Positions 1 to 5,443 of a stretch of 5,443 nucleotides of DNA are shown one piece after another. The translations under genes were made by a program, and so were the position numbers. Positions within the stretch are counted from its first letter, which is position 1, and each line of letters starts with the position of its first letter. The stretch is taken from positions 1 to 5,443 of the forward strand of contig CAMWWR010000156.1 of the NCBI GenBank assembly GCA_947178045.1. The letters run 5' to 3'. The notes beneath the pieces were generated by a model. The model did no database searches. It was not told the origin of the DNA and saw only the letters and a list, made by a program, of their open reading frames with translations. Source of the DNA: an uncultured Clostridia bacterium. Its GTDB lineage: Bacteria; Bacillota; Clostridia; Lachnospirales; Lachnospiraceae.

Positions 1-2243
1 ATCGGTCTCTGGTTGATCGACGTGCCCTGGTTGCTGCGCACAAATTTGACAAGACGGTACTCGTCCCTCTCGTTGTCGTCCGTGCGGATTACGATTTTAT
101 AGGAAACAGCCAGCTCCACAACGCCGGCACGCTTTGCCACAATGCAGGCCCCCGAGTCGATCGCGGTCTTCGTCTCCATTCCGGTGCCCACCACCGGCGC
201 GTCCGTGAACAGGAGCGGCACCGCCTGGCGCTGCATGTTCGAACCCATCAGGGCGCGGTTGGCATCGTCGTTCTGCAGGAACGGAATCATGGCGGTCGCC
301 ACCGAGAACACCATGCGCGGCGACACATCCATCAGATCGACCCTGCTCTTCTGGAACAGAGAAATTTCGTCACGAAAATGTCCGGAAACATTATTATTTA
401 CAAAATGTCCTTCCTCGTCCAGACGCTCACTCGCCTGCGCCACAATAAATTTGTCCTCCTCGTCCGCGGTGAGGTACACAACCTCATCCGTAACACGCGG
501 ATTTTTCGGATCGGATTTGTCTACCTTCCGGTACGGCGCCTCGACGAAGCCGTACTGATTGATCCTCGCGTAGGATGCAAGCGAGTTGATCAGACCGATG
601 TTCGGACCCTCGGGCGTCTCGATCGGACACATTCTTCCGTAATGGGTATAGTGTACGTCGCGGACCTCAAATCCCGCACGGTCCCTCGAAAGGCCGCCCG
701 GACCGAGCGCGGACAGACGCCGGATATTTGTCAGCTCGCTGAGCGGATTATTCTGATCCATGAACTGGGACAGCTGGGAGCTGCCGAAAAACTCCTTGAC
801 CGCCGCGGTCACCGGCTTGATGTTGATCAGGGACTGCGGACTGATGCCCTCCAGATCCTGGGTTGTCATTCTCTCCCGCACAACGCGCTCCAGCCTCGAC
901 AGACCGATGCGGTACTGATTCTGCAGAAGCTCGCCCACCGCGCGGATACGGCGGTTGCCGAGATGGTCGATATCGTCGGCGTTGCCGATGCCGTACTCAA
1001 GGTGCATATTGTAATTGATGGACGCAAAAATGTCTTCTCTCGTGATATGCTTCGGGATCAGGTCGGTGACATCCCGCTTGATCGCCGCCTTGATATCCTC
1101 GATATTATCATTGTCGCGCAGGATGCCCTCCAGCACCGGATAGTAGACCTCCTCCGTGACGCCGAGCTCCTTCTTGTCGCAGCCGACATAAGCATTCAGA
1201 TCAACCATAAGGTTCGAGAGTATCTTTACGTTGCGCTCCTCCGTCTGCACGACAATCGACGGAACAGCGGCGTTCTGAATCTGAACCGCCAGCTCCTCCG
1301 TAATGAGCGTCCCCGCCGAAATCACCTCGCCGGTCGTCTGGTCGACAACATCCTCGGCCAGCGTCAGTCCCACAACGCGGTTTTTCAGCGCGAGCTTTTT
1401 ATTGAATTTGTAACGCCCCACCTTCGCGAGGTCATAGCGTCTCGGGTCAAAAAACATCGCGTTGATCAGAGACTCTGCGCTCTCCACGGAAAGCGGCTCG
1501 CCCGGGCGCAGCTTTTTATACAGCTCCAGCAGACCGTCCTGATAATTGTCGGACGGGTCCTTCGTGAAGCTGGCAAGAATCTTCGGCTCCTCGCCGAACA
1601 TTTCCTTGATCTGCTCGTTCGTGCCGATGCCGAGCGCACGCAGCAGCACAGTGATCGGCACCTTGCGGTTCCGGTCCACACGGACATAGAAAATATCGTT
1701 GGAATCCGTCTCGTACTCGAGCCACGCGCCCCGATTCGGGATCACGGTGCAGGAGTAGAGGGTCTTTCCGATCTTGTCATGTCCGATCGTATAGTAAATA
1801 CCAGGGGAACGCACCAGCTGGCTGACGATTACGCGCTCGGCCCCGTTGATAACAAACGTGCCCGTCTCCGTCATCAACGGCAGGTCGCCCATGAAAATGT
1901 CATGTTCATTGATCTCGTCGTTTTCTCTGTTGTGAAGACGCACACGCACCTTAAGCGGAGCGGCGTAGGTAGCGTCACGCTCCTTGCACTGCTCGATGGT
2001 ATACTTGGCATCCTCCTCGCAAAGCTGGAAGCCGGTGAACTCGAGACTCAGCTTGCCGCTGTAATCCGTAATCGGAGAAATATCCCGGAATACTTCATCC
2101 AGCCCCTCGTCCAAAAACCACTGATACGAGTTTTTCTGGACTTCAATGAGATTCGGCATGTCTAAAACTTCTTTTTGCTTTGAGTAGCTCATTCTCAAGC
2201 CCTTGCTGCCAACCTTGATTGGACGTATCCTGTTTTTATCCAT
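1..2243 (-). CDS. rpoB: DNA-directed RNA polymerase subunit beta, N-terminal 747 codons (3' end outside window)
   Basis: Beta subunit of RNA polymerase, which with beta' forms the catalytic cleft. I translated the minus strand from ATG at 2243 to the left edge and found one open frame without stops. It starts [20 protein letters not shown] and carries family hallmarks in order: [82 protein letters not shown], the rifampicin cluster (residues 487-513), [40 protein letters not shown], and [13 protein letters not shown] at the edge. These cover the protrusion, lobe and fork regions. The C-terminal double-psi barrel, flap and clamp lie outside; bacterial RpoB is roughly 1,150-1,350 residues. The start is supported by AAGGGGTG 8 nt upstream and by a typical N-terminus. 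Upstream lies purD rather than rplJL. One oddity is Asn506 at the E. coli His526 position. Identity is effectively certain. Confidence 0.98.
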   Translation of the reverse strand, partial: MDKNRIRPIKVGSKGLRMSYSKQKEVLDMPNLIEVQKNSYQWFLDEGLDEVFRDISPITDYSGKLSLEFTGFQLCEEDAKYTIEQCKERDATYAAPLKVRVRLHNRENDEINEHDIFMGDLPLMTETGTFVINGAERVIVSQLVRSPGIYYTIGHDKIGKTLYSCTVIPNRGAWLEYETDSNDIFYVRVDRNRKVPITVLLRALGIGTNEQIKEMFGEEPKILASFTKDPSDNYQDGLLELYKKLRPGEPLSVESAESLINAMFFDPRRYDLAKVGRYKFNKKLALKNRVVGLTLAEDVVDQTTGEVISAGTLITEELAVQIQNAAVPSIVVQTEERNVKILSNLMVDLNAYVGCDKKELGVTEEVYYPVLEGILRDNDNIEDIKAAIKRDVTDLIPKHITREDIFASINYNMHLEYGIGNADDIDHLGNRRIRAVGELLQNQYRIGLSRLERVVRERMTTQDLEGISPQSLINIKPVTAAVKEFFGSSQLSQFMDQNNPLSELTNIRRLSALGPGGLSRDRAGFEVRDVHYTHYGRMCPIETPEGPNIGLINSLASYARINQYGFVEAPYRKVDKSDPKNPRVTDEVVYLTADEEDKFIVAQASERLDEEGHFVNNNVSGHFRDEISLFQKSRVDLMDVSPRMVFSVATAMIPFLQNDDANRALMGSNMQRQAVPLLFTDAPVVGTGMETKTAIDSGACIVAKRAGVVELAVSYKIVIRTDDNERDEYRLVKFVRSNQGTSINQRP
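705..785 (-). other. rpoB: rifampicin-resistance-determining cluster of RpoB, with Asn at the His526 position
   Basis: Residues 487-513 here align without gaps to E. coli RpoB 507-533. Most of the rifampicin contacts are conserved: Gln493 (Q513), Phe494 (F514), Asp496 (D516), Ser502 (S522), Arg509 (R529), Ser511 (S531) and Leu513 (L533). The His526 position is Asn506 (codon AAT, 726-728) and the next residue, Lys527 in E. coli, is Ile507. Substitutions at His526, including Asn, reduce rifampicin susceptibility in other bacteria, and Asn at this position has been linked to natural insensitivity in Mollicutes. Whether this strain is less susceptible is inference. Confidence 0.9.
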
Positions 2244-2251
2244 TGACGTTT

Positions 2252-2259
2252 CACCCCTT
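2252..2259 (-). promoter_or_regulatory. ribosome binding site of rpoB
   Basis: The minus strand reads AAGGGGTG, followed by 8 nt and then the ATG at 2243. This near-consensus Shine-Dalgarno fixes the start. The next in-frame Met (residue 18) has no comparable site. A short palindrome, GATATGATATC (2260-2270 on plus), abuts the site. Confidence 0.85.
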
Positions 2260-2334
2260 GATATGATATCGGTTCATTCCATCGCCCGGACACATAATCC
2301 ACAAAATAAAGTGTACACAAAAACCTCTTCAACC

Positions 2335-2368
2335 ATATCTTGTACTTTTTTGCAATTTCTCAAGATAT
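2335..2368 (-). repeat. inverted repeat (8 bp arms) in the rpoB leader
   Basis: On the plus strand ATATCTTG (2335-2342) and CAAGATAT (2361-2368) are perfect reverse complements separated by 18 bases. In the rpoB transcript this would form a weak AU-rich stem about 75-110 nt upstream of the SD site. It could equally be a protein-binding site in DNA, or chance in AT-rich sequence. Confidence 0.45.
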
Positions 2369-2381
2369 TTTTGAAAAAACC

Positions 2382-2410
2382 TTTGCATTTTTTCTATACT
2401 GTGATATAAT
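2382..2410 (+). promoter_or_regulatory. putative plus-strand sigma-A type promoter with extended -10
   Basis: The plus strand carries a perfect -10 hexamer TATAAT (2405-2410) preceded by the extended element TGA (2402-2404). TTTGCA (2382-2387; 4 of 6 matches to TTGACA) lies at exactly 17 bp spacing. It faces away from rpoB, with a predicted start near 2417. No credible gene follows on this strand, but a strong intrinsic terminator lies about 90 bases downstream, so the pair would make a short RNA. AT-rich DNA yields chance -10 boxes; the extended TG and correct spacing make this one better than average. Confidence 0.5.
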
Positions 2411-2458
2411 GTATCTATGTGGACATAGAAAGCACCACAATAGCGCATTTTTCATACT
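2385..2458. repeat. imperfect direct repeat pair in the rpoB promoter and leader
   Basis: GCATTTTTTCTATACT (2385-2400) and GCATTTTTCATACT (2445-2458) on plus are the same word with two single-base length differences, starting 60 bases apart. The right copy covers most of the -10 of the rpoB promoter and its predicted start. The left copy overlaps the -35 of the plus-strand promoter. I could not find a second minus-strand promoter using the left copy. It may be an old local duplication or a repeated regulator site. Confidence 0.4.
2414..2429. repeat. palindrome TCTATGT-GG-ACATAGA, possible operator
   Basis: Perfect 7-bp arms (2414-2420 and 2423-2429) flank two central bases. The palindrome starts 3 bp after the plus-strand -10 and spans that promoter's predicted start. 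It is also within the first 35 nt of the predicted rpoB leader, where the minus-strand copy can fold into a 6-bp stem with a UCCA loop. It could be an operator or a 5' RNA hairpin. I do not recognise it as a known regulator's consensus. Confidence 0.45.
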
Positions 2459-2482
2459 ATCACATTGTTGTCAAACTGTCAA
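2454..2482 (-). promoter_or_regulatory. putative sigma-A promoter of rpoB
   Basis: On the minus strand a perfect -35 TTGACA (complement of 2477-2482) and TAGTAT (complement of 2454-2459; 4 of 6 matches) are separated by 17 bp. TGA directly precedes the -10, making it extended. The start would fall near 2447. A second TTGACA (complement of 2469-2474) lies 8 bp further downstream but has no matching -10. This is the best minus-strand promoter I found between the pur terminator and rpoB. Its -35 lies inside the stem of the plus-strand terminator. Confidence 0.65.
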
Positions 2483-2508
2483 GTTAAAACTTGGCAGTTT
2501 TTATTTTT
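2473..2508 (+). terminator. intrinsic terminator on the plus strand
   Basis: Arms 2473-2483 (AAACTGTCAAG) and 2490-2500 (CTTGGCAGTTT) pair over 11 bp with one G-U wobble around the 6-nt loop TTAAAA. The T-rich tract TTTTTATTTTT (2498-2508) follows. The T-tract lies only on the plus-strand side; on the minus strand the hairpin is preceded by A-rich sequence and followed by a mixed one, so it should stop rightward transcription only. No plus-strand protein gene precedes it. It may end the candidate small RNA or shield purD from antisense transcription. Confidence 0.8.
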
Positions 2509-2520
2509 CCGGAAATTTTC

Positions 2521-2621
2521 TGCGCCCGTGCAATCGAGTAGAGGAATGCTTTTCTCCGCTACTCGCCCGCGCCGCCCGCATGTCGCTGCAAGCGACCATC
2601 TTCCTCATGCGGGCGTGTGCA
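2521..2621. repeat. GC-rich nested-palindrome element of unknown function
   Basis: This roughly 100-base stretch lies between the pur terminator and the plus-strand terminator, and is far richer in GC than the AT-rich DNA to its left. It contains a 10-bp perfect inverted repeat, CGCCCGCATG (2573-2582) with CATGCGGGCG (2606-2615), enclosing a hairpin TCGCT-GCA-AGCGA (2583-2595). It also has a separate 7-bp inverted repeat, CGAGTAG (2535-2541) with CTACTCG (2559-2565), which gains three further inner pairs after a mismatch. Similar words bound it: TGCGCCCGTGCA (2521-2532) and TGCGGGCGTGTGCA (2608-2621). No RBS-supported ORF is present. The architecture resembles a dispersed intergenic palindromic repeat, but that cannot be shown from a single copy. 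Confidence 0.5.
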
Positions 2622-2659
2622 TAAAAACCGTGTCCGCCGGCAATGAATACCGGCGGACA
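2622..2659 (-). terminator. intrinsic terminator of the pur operon
   Basis: A perfect 10-bp GC-rich stem (2631-2640 with 2650-2659; core GTCCGCCGG/CCGGCGGAC) with a 9-nt loop lies 37 bases beyond the purD stop. On the minus strand it is followed by CGG and then five U residues (2627-2623). The U-tract is short and offset by 3 nt, so read-through toward rpoB is possible. A shorter competing hairpin, GGACAG/CTGTCC at 2655-2668, overlaps its 5' arm. Confidence 0.75.
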
Positions 2660-2695
2660 GCTCTGTCCCGATCGGTCAGTTTTCCGTACGAGAAC

Positions 2696-3970
2696 TCACG
2701 CCTCGTCGATCGCCCTGCCGATGTCATGTCTCATATATTTGTTTTCAAAGCCGACCCAGTCCGTCGCCTTGTAGGCGTTCGCCCGCGCTTCCCTTAAGTC
2801 CCCGCCGAGCGCCGTCACACCGAGCACGCGCCCGCCATTCGTGACGATTTTCCCCTGCGCGTCAAATTTCGAACCTGCGTGGAAACAGAAATAATCATTT
2901 TTCCCGGCAAAATTCTCAAGCCCAGTGACGGCAAAGCCCTTCTCATACTTCTCCGGGTAGCCGCTTGATGCTAAAATCACACAGACCGCCGCGTTGTCCT
3001 CGAACTGTAAATCAACGGTATCCAGCTTCCCGTCGATGCACGCCTCGAACACAGCGACAATGTCGTTCTTCATGCGCGGGAGCACGACCTGAGTTTCCGG
3101 ATCGCCGAAGCGCGCATTGTATTCGAGCACCCTTGGCCCCTTCGGCGTTAAAATCAGTCCGACAAAGAGCACTCCGACAAAGTCGCGCCCTTCCTTCTTC
3201 ATCGCGTCCATCGTCGGCTGGTAGATATACTTTCTGCAGAATTCGTCCACCTCTTTTGTGTAGAACGGGCTCGGCGAAAACGTTCCCATACCGCCGGTGT
3301 TCAAGCCTTCATCCCCGTCCTTTGCGCGCTTGTGATCCTGTGCGCTCGTCATTGTCTTTATCGTCGTGCCGTCACAGAAGCAGAGCGCCGACACCTCATG
3401 TCCGGTCAGGAACTCTTCAATCACGATGCTGTCGCCCGCCGCGCCGAACTGCTTGTCCAGCATCAGGGTACGGACACCCTCCTTTGCCTCCTCAAAGCTG
3501 CTGCAGATCAAAACGCCCTTGCCGAGCGCAAGCCCGTCCGCCTTCAGCACAATCGGGTAGTCGGAGGTCTCAAGATACTTTACCGCCGCGTCCGCATCGG
3601 AGAAGGTCTCATACGCCCCCGTCGGGATGCCGTATTTCTTCATCAAATCCTTGGAAAATACCTTGGAGCCCTCGATGATGGCGGCGTTCTTTCTCGGGCC
3701 GAACACCCTTAAGCCCCTTTCCTCAAAGAGATCGACAATGCCGCCGACAAGCGGGTCGTCCATGCCGATCACCGTCAGATCGACCGCGTTTTCCTGCGCA
3801 AAATCAGCCAGCTTCTCAAATTCCATCGCAGCAATCGGCACACATTCCGCCACCTCTGCAATTCCGGCATTGCCCGGCGCGCAGTAGATTTTGTCCACCC
3901 TCGGGCTCTGCGATATTTTCCATGCGATGGCGTGCTCCCTGCCGCCGCTGCCTACGATTAAAACCTTCAT
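2696..3970 (-). CDS. purD: phosphoribosylamine--glycine ligase (GAR synthetase)
   Basis: Cytosolic enzyme for step 2 of de novo purine synthesis: 5-phosphoribosylamine + glycine + ATP give GAR + ADP + phosphate. The 424 residues match the usual monofunctional length. The N-terminal domain opens MKVLIVGSGGREHAI. The ATP-grasp part shows GPRKNAAIIEGSKVFSKDLM (91-110), YPIVLKADGLALGKGV (138-153), VIEEFLTGHEVSAL (183-196), GLNTGGMGTFSP (222-233) and the metal-binding region LEYNARFGDPETQ (282-294). GGRVLGVTALG (379-389) lies in the C-terminal domain. Where many homologues have GPE followed by PLV, this one has GMDDPLV (69-75), a variant I associate with Clostridia. ATG at 3970 has an AAGGAGAG site 6 nt upstream. 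It is the last gene of the operon, 54 bases after purN, with a terminator behind it. Confidence 0.98.
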   Translation of the reverse strand: MKVLIVGSGGREHAIAWKISQSPRVDKIYCAPGNAGIAEVAECVPIAAMEFEKLADFAQENAVDLTVIGMDDPLVGGIVDLFEERGLRVFGPRKNAAIIEGSKVFSKDLMKKYGIPTGAYETFSDADAAVKYLETSDYPIVLKADGLALGKGVLICSSFEEAKEGVRTLMLDKQFGAAGDSIVIEEFLTGHEVSALCFCDGTTIKTMTSAQDHKRAKDGDEGLNTGGMGTFSPSPFYTKEVDEFCRKYIYQPTMDAMKKEGRDFVGVLFVGLILTPKGPRVLEYNARFGDPETQVVLPRMKNDIVAVFEACIDGKLDTVDLQFEDNAAVCVILASSGYPEKYEKGFAVTGLENFAGKNDYFCFHAGSKFDAQGKIVTNGGRVLGVTALGGDLREARANAYKATDWVGFENKYMRHDIGRAIDEA

Positions 3971-3976
3971 ATTGTT

Positions 3977-3984
3977 CTCTCCTT
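3977..3984 (-). promoter_or_regulatory. ribosome binding site of purD in the 54-base purN-purD gap
   Basis: The minus strand reads AAGGAGAG, then 6 nt, then the ATG at 3970. The rest of the gap (3985-4024) holds no recognisable promoter or hairpin terminator, so purD is expected to be co-transcribed with purN. Confidence 0.85.
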
Positions 3985-4024
3985 CTACGCATTCCTTTCT
4001 TTATCTCAGGCAAAGCATGCCCGC

Positions 4025-4648
4025 TCACAAAATCTGCGCAAATCCGTCCTTCACGGCGACCTTCCCGTTCGCGATCAGATCGATCGCCCGCGGCAGAAGC
4101 TGCCACTCGGCCTCCTCCATCACGCGCCGCTGCAGCACCTCCGGCGTATCGCCCTGCCTGACCTCAACCGCCTTCTGCAAAAGGATCGGCCCGGAATCGC
4201 AGCCCTCGTCCACGAAATGCACCGTCGCCCCCGTCACTCTGCAGCCGCGCGCGAGCACCTCCTCGTGTACCTTCAGCCCGTAAAAGCCCTTGCCGCAGAA
4301 CGACGGAATCAGGGACGGATGAATGTTGATCATACGGTTTTTGTAGCTCCGGATCAAAAGCTCCGGCAAAATGACCAGAAAACCCGCCAGCACCACCAGG
4401 TCCGGAGAAAAGGAATCCACCGCCGCAAGCAGCGCCTCATTAAACTGCTCCCGCTCCGAATAGCTCTTCGGCGAGACGCAGACCGCCGGGATACCCGCAT
4501 TTTCCGCGCGGGTCAGCGCGTAGGCATTCGGCTTGTTGCTGATGACTCCGACGACCTCCGCGTTCGTGATCTTCCCGTCCCGAACCGCATCCAGAACGGC
4601 CTGAAGATTTGTGCCGCCGCCCGAAACCATAACAACCACTCTCAGCAT
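4025..4648 (-). CDS. purN: phosphoribosylglycinamide formyltransferase (GAR transformylase, folate-dependent)
   Basis: Transfers the formyl group of 10-formyltetrahydrofolate to GAR, giving FGAR (step 3 of purine synthesis). The 207 residues match the single-domain bacterial enzyme. The N-terminal loop SGGGTNLQA (9-17) is the phosphoribosyl-binding signature. [12 protein letters not shown] (84-95) precedes the catalytic stretch [11 protein letters not shown] (107-117), which contains the family's catalytic Asn108 and His110. [16 protein letters not shown] (141-156) supplies the third catalytic residue, Asp151. ATG at 4648 overlaps the purM stop by 7 bases (ATGCTGA), with AAAGGA 8 nt upstream inside purM, suggesting translational coupling. 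All expected catalytic residues are present. PurT, the formate-dependent alternative, is unrelated in sequence and can be excluded. Confidence 0.98.
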   Translation of the reverse strand: MLRVVVMVSGGGTNLQAVLDAVRDGKITNAEVVGVISNKPNAYALTRAENAGIPAVCVSPKSYSEREQFNEALLAAVDSFSPDLVVLAGFLVILPELLIRSYKNRMINIHPSLIPSFCGKGFYGLKVHEEVLARGCRVTGATVHFVDEGCDSGPILLQKAVEVRQGDTPEVLQRRVMEEAEWQLLPRAIDLIANGKVAVKDGFAQIL

Positions 4649-5443
4649 AAACGAATTCCTTTCTCGCCCTCCGCGATTTCACCCACGATGTACGCCTTTT
4701 CGCCCGACGCCTCAATCAGGCGCACGGCCTCGTCCGCCTTTGCGGAATCCACGCAGACCATCATGCCGATGCCCATATTGTATGTATTGTACATGGTATG
4801 CTCGTCGATATTGCCGTCCACCGAAAGCATGCGGAAGATCGGCGGAATCGGATAGCTGTCCTTTTTGACAACCGCCGTCACGCCCTCGCGGAGCATTCGC
4901 GGAACATTTTCATAAAAGCCGCCCCCGGTAATATGGCTGCACGCCTTGACCTGCACGCCGCCCGCCGCGAGCGATTTCAGCGCGTTCACATAAATCTTCG
5001 TCGGCGCAAGCAGCGTCTCGCCGAGCGTCGCCCCGAGCGCTTCAAAATAGTTGTCAAGCTTCTCCCTCGTCATCGGGAATACTTTGCGCACAAGGGAATA
5101 ACCGTTGCTGTGAACGCCGGAGGACGCGATGCCGATGATCGTATCGCCCGCGGCAAGCCCCGCTCCGTCAATCAGATTTTTCTTATCCACAATCCCCACC
5201 GCAAAACCGGCAAGGTCATACTCGTCCACCGGATAAAAGCCCGGCATTTCCGCCGTCTCGCCGCCGATCAGCGCCGCTCCCGCCTGCCGGCAGCCCTCTG
5301 CCACGCCGCTCACGATCGTCGCGATCTTCTCCGGGAAATTTTTCCCGCAGGCAATATAATCAAGAAAGAACAGCGGCTCGCCGCCCGCACAGGCAATATC
5401 GTTCACGCACATGGCCACGCAGTCGATGCCGATCGTGTCATGC
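4642..5443 (-). CDS. purM: phosphoribosylformylglycinamidine cyclo-ligase (AIR synthetase), 5' end outside window
   Basis: Converts FGAM to AIR with ATP (step 5 of purine synthesis). The visible part is 266 residues, beginning [18 protein letters not shown]. The family is about 340-350 residues, so roughly 80 N-terminal residues lie outside. Conserved landmarks are [10 protein letters not shown] (residues 20-29 of the visible part), [12 protein letters not shown] (59-70), [14 protein letters not shown] (107-120), LLAPTKIYV (144-152), [12 protein letters not shown] (171-182) and [10 protein letters not shown] (222-231), all in the expected order for a PurM with its two alpha/beta domains. The frame runs off the right edge, so the in-frame GTG at 5418 is internal, not the start. 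The stop overlaps the purN start. Any operon promoter or purine-responsive leader would lie upstream, outside the window. Confidence 0.98.
   Translation of the reverse strand, partial: HDTIGIDCVAMCVNDIACAGGEPLFFLDYIACGKNFPEKIATIVSGVAEGCRQAGAALIGGETAEMPGFYPVDEYDLAGFAVGIVDKKNLIDGAGLAAGDTIIGIASSGVHSNGYSLVRKVFPMTREKLDNYFEALGATLGETLLAPTKIYVNALKSLAAGGVQVKACSHITGGGFYENVPRMLREGVTAVVKKDSYPIPPIFRMLSVDGNIDEHTMYNTYNMGIGMMVCVDSAKADEAVRLIEASGEKAYIVGEIAEGEKGIRLC

Larger units (their letters stand above)
2244..2447 (-). other. AT-rich 5' leader of rpoB (predicted)
   Basis: If the promoter at 2454-2482 is used, rpoB mRNA has an untranslated leader of roughly 200 nt. It is very AT-rich, unlike the GC-rich genes around it, and I found no credible coding frame. 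It contains several self-complementary stretches: the palindrome at 2414-2429 (6 bp stem with UCCA loop on the minus strand), a 7 bp A/T stem formed by 2373-2379 and 2388-2394 around an 8-nt loop, and an 8 bp stem formed by 2335-2342 and 2361-2368. An 8-bp palindrome, GTGTACAC, lies at 2311-2318. The absence of a GC-rich stem followed by a U-tract argues against classical attenuation. It matches no riboswitch I recognise. Confidence 0.5.
2417..2508 (+). ncRNA. candidate small RNA of about 90 nt, antisense to the rpoB leader start
   Basis: This span is bounded by an extended -10 promoter (2382-2410) and an intrinsic terminator (2473-2508) on the same strand. I see no RBS-plus-ORF confined to it, so any product would be a non-coding RNA. 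About 30 nt at its 5' end would be complementary to the 5' end of rpoB mRNA from the predicted minus-strand start near 2447. It does not resemble any RNA family I know. The prediction depends entirely on the two flanking signals; the terminator is strong and the promoter moderate. Confidence 0.4.

Noticed and set aside
378..2165. A 595-codon open frame on the plus strand
   Set aside because: It lies wholly antisense to rpoB, whose protein is strongly conserved in the opposite frame. The predicted protein is rich in Arg, Leu and His with no recognisable motif, as expected for a shadow of a GC-rich conserved gene.
2310..2400. Additional minus-strand promoters closer to rpoB (for example TTGAGA or TTGTGT followed by AT-rich hexamers)
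   Set aside because: None has a -10 with at least four matches at 16-18 bp spacing. The candidate at 2454-2482 is clearly better.
2203..2409. A 68-codon plus-strand frame over the rpoB leader
   Set aside because: It overlaps the rpoB start codon and SD, has no RBS and reflects AT-rich composition (Phe, Leu, Ile).
2501..2608. A 35-residue minus-strand open frame (ATG at 2608) in the palindromic element
   Set aside because: There is no Shine-Dalgarno before the ATG (the upstream bases are the GC-rich stem), it lies downstream of the pur terminator, and the composition follows from the palindromes. It is worth re-examining only if the element proves to be repeated.
2465..2797. A 110-codon plus-strand frame across the intergenic region and the purD end
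   Set aside because: It starts inside the region of the plus-strand terminator, lacks an RBS, runs through both palindromic structures and ends antisense to purD. No protein family is recognisable.
2965..3678. A 237-codon plus-strand frame inside purD
   Set aside because: The translation is dominated by Arg, Ser and Pro, typical of a shadow frame. purD on the other strand explains the sequence fully.
3816..4106. A 96-codon minus-strand frame spanning purN, the gap and purD
   Set aside because: It is out of frame with both genes, has an Arg/Gly-rich translation and would need an unsupported start inside purN. An ATG at the purN-purD gap in this frame follows AAAGGA too closely to be convincing.
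4642..5418. purM starting at the in-frame GTG at 5418
   Set aside because: The frame continues upstream of that GTG as HDTIGIDC, which is conserved PurM sequence, to the window edge. The gene is truncated by the window and the true start lies outside.
1..5443. CRISPR arrays, tRNA or rRNA genes, insertion sequences, defence or phage genes
   Set aside because: No regularly spaced repeats, cloverleaf sequences, transposase motifs or accessory protein genes are visible; almost all of the window is covered by four housekeeping genes.

Overview
The window is ordinary core-genome sequence from a bacterium that looks like a Clostridia member of the Bacillota, most likely a fairly GC-rich Lachnospiraceae. 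This placement rests on the style of the RpoB and purine proteins as I remember them, not on a search. All four protein genes lie on the minus strand, so transcription runs from high to low coordinates: purM (5' end outside the window), purN, purD, a 452-base intergenic region, then rpoB (3' end outside the window).

Positions 2696-5443 hold the distal part of a purine biosynthesis operon. PurM closes the imidazole ring of AIR, PurN formylates GAR and PurD makes GAR. These are steps 5, 3 and 2 of de novo IMP synthesis. purM and purN overlap by 7 bases, and purN and purD are 54 bases apart. A GC-rich hairpin with a short U-tract (2622-2659) probably ends the operon. purH, which often sits between purN and purD, is absent here.

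Positions 1-2243 hold the first 747 codons of rpoB, the RNA polymerase beta subunit, intact and in frame to the window edge. No rplJ or rplL lies directly upstream, so rpoB is not in the usual rplKAJL-rpoBC arrangement. In the rifampicin-binding cluster the position equivalent to E. coli His526 is Asn.

The intergenic region (2244-2695) is the only part with unexplained structure. Reading right to left it contains the pur terminator; a GC-rich nested-palindrome element (2521-2621); a well-formed intrinsic terminator facing the plus strand (2473-2508); a minus-strand promoter for rpoB whose -35 box lies inside that terminator stem (2454-2482); a perfect extended -10 promoter facing the plus strand (2382-2410); and an AT-rich rpoB leader of about 200 bases with inverted repeats. 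The plus-strand promoter and terminator together delimit a possible RNA of about 90 nt, antisense to the start of the rpoB leader. I see no defence system, mobile gene, CRISPR array, tRNA or rRNA. The candidate small RNA and the palindromic element are the best leads, and both are predictions from sequence alone.
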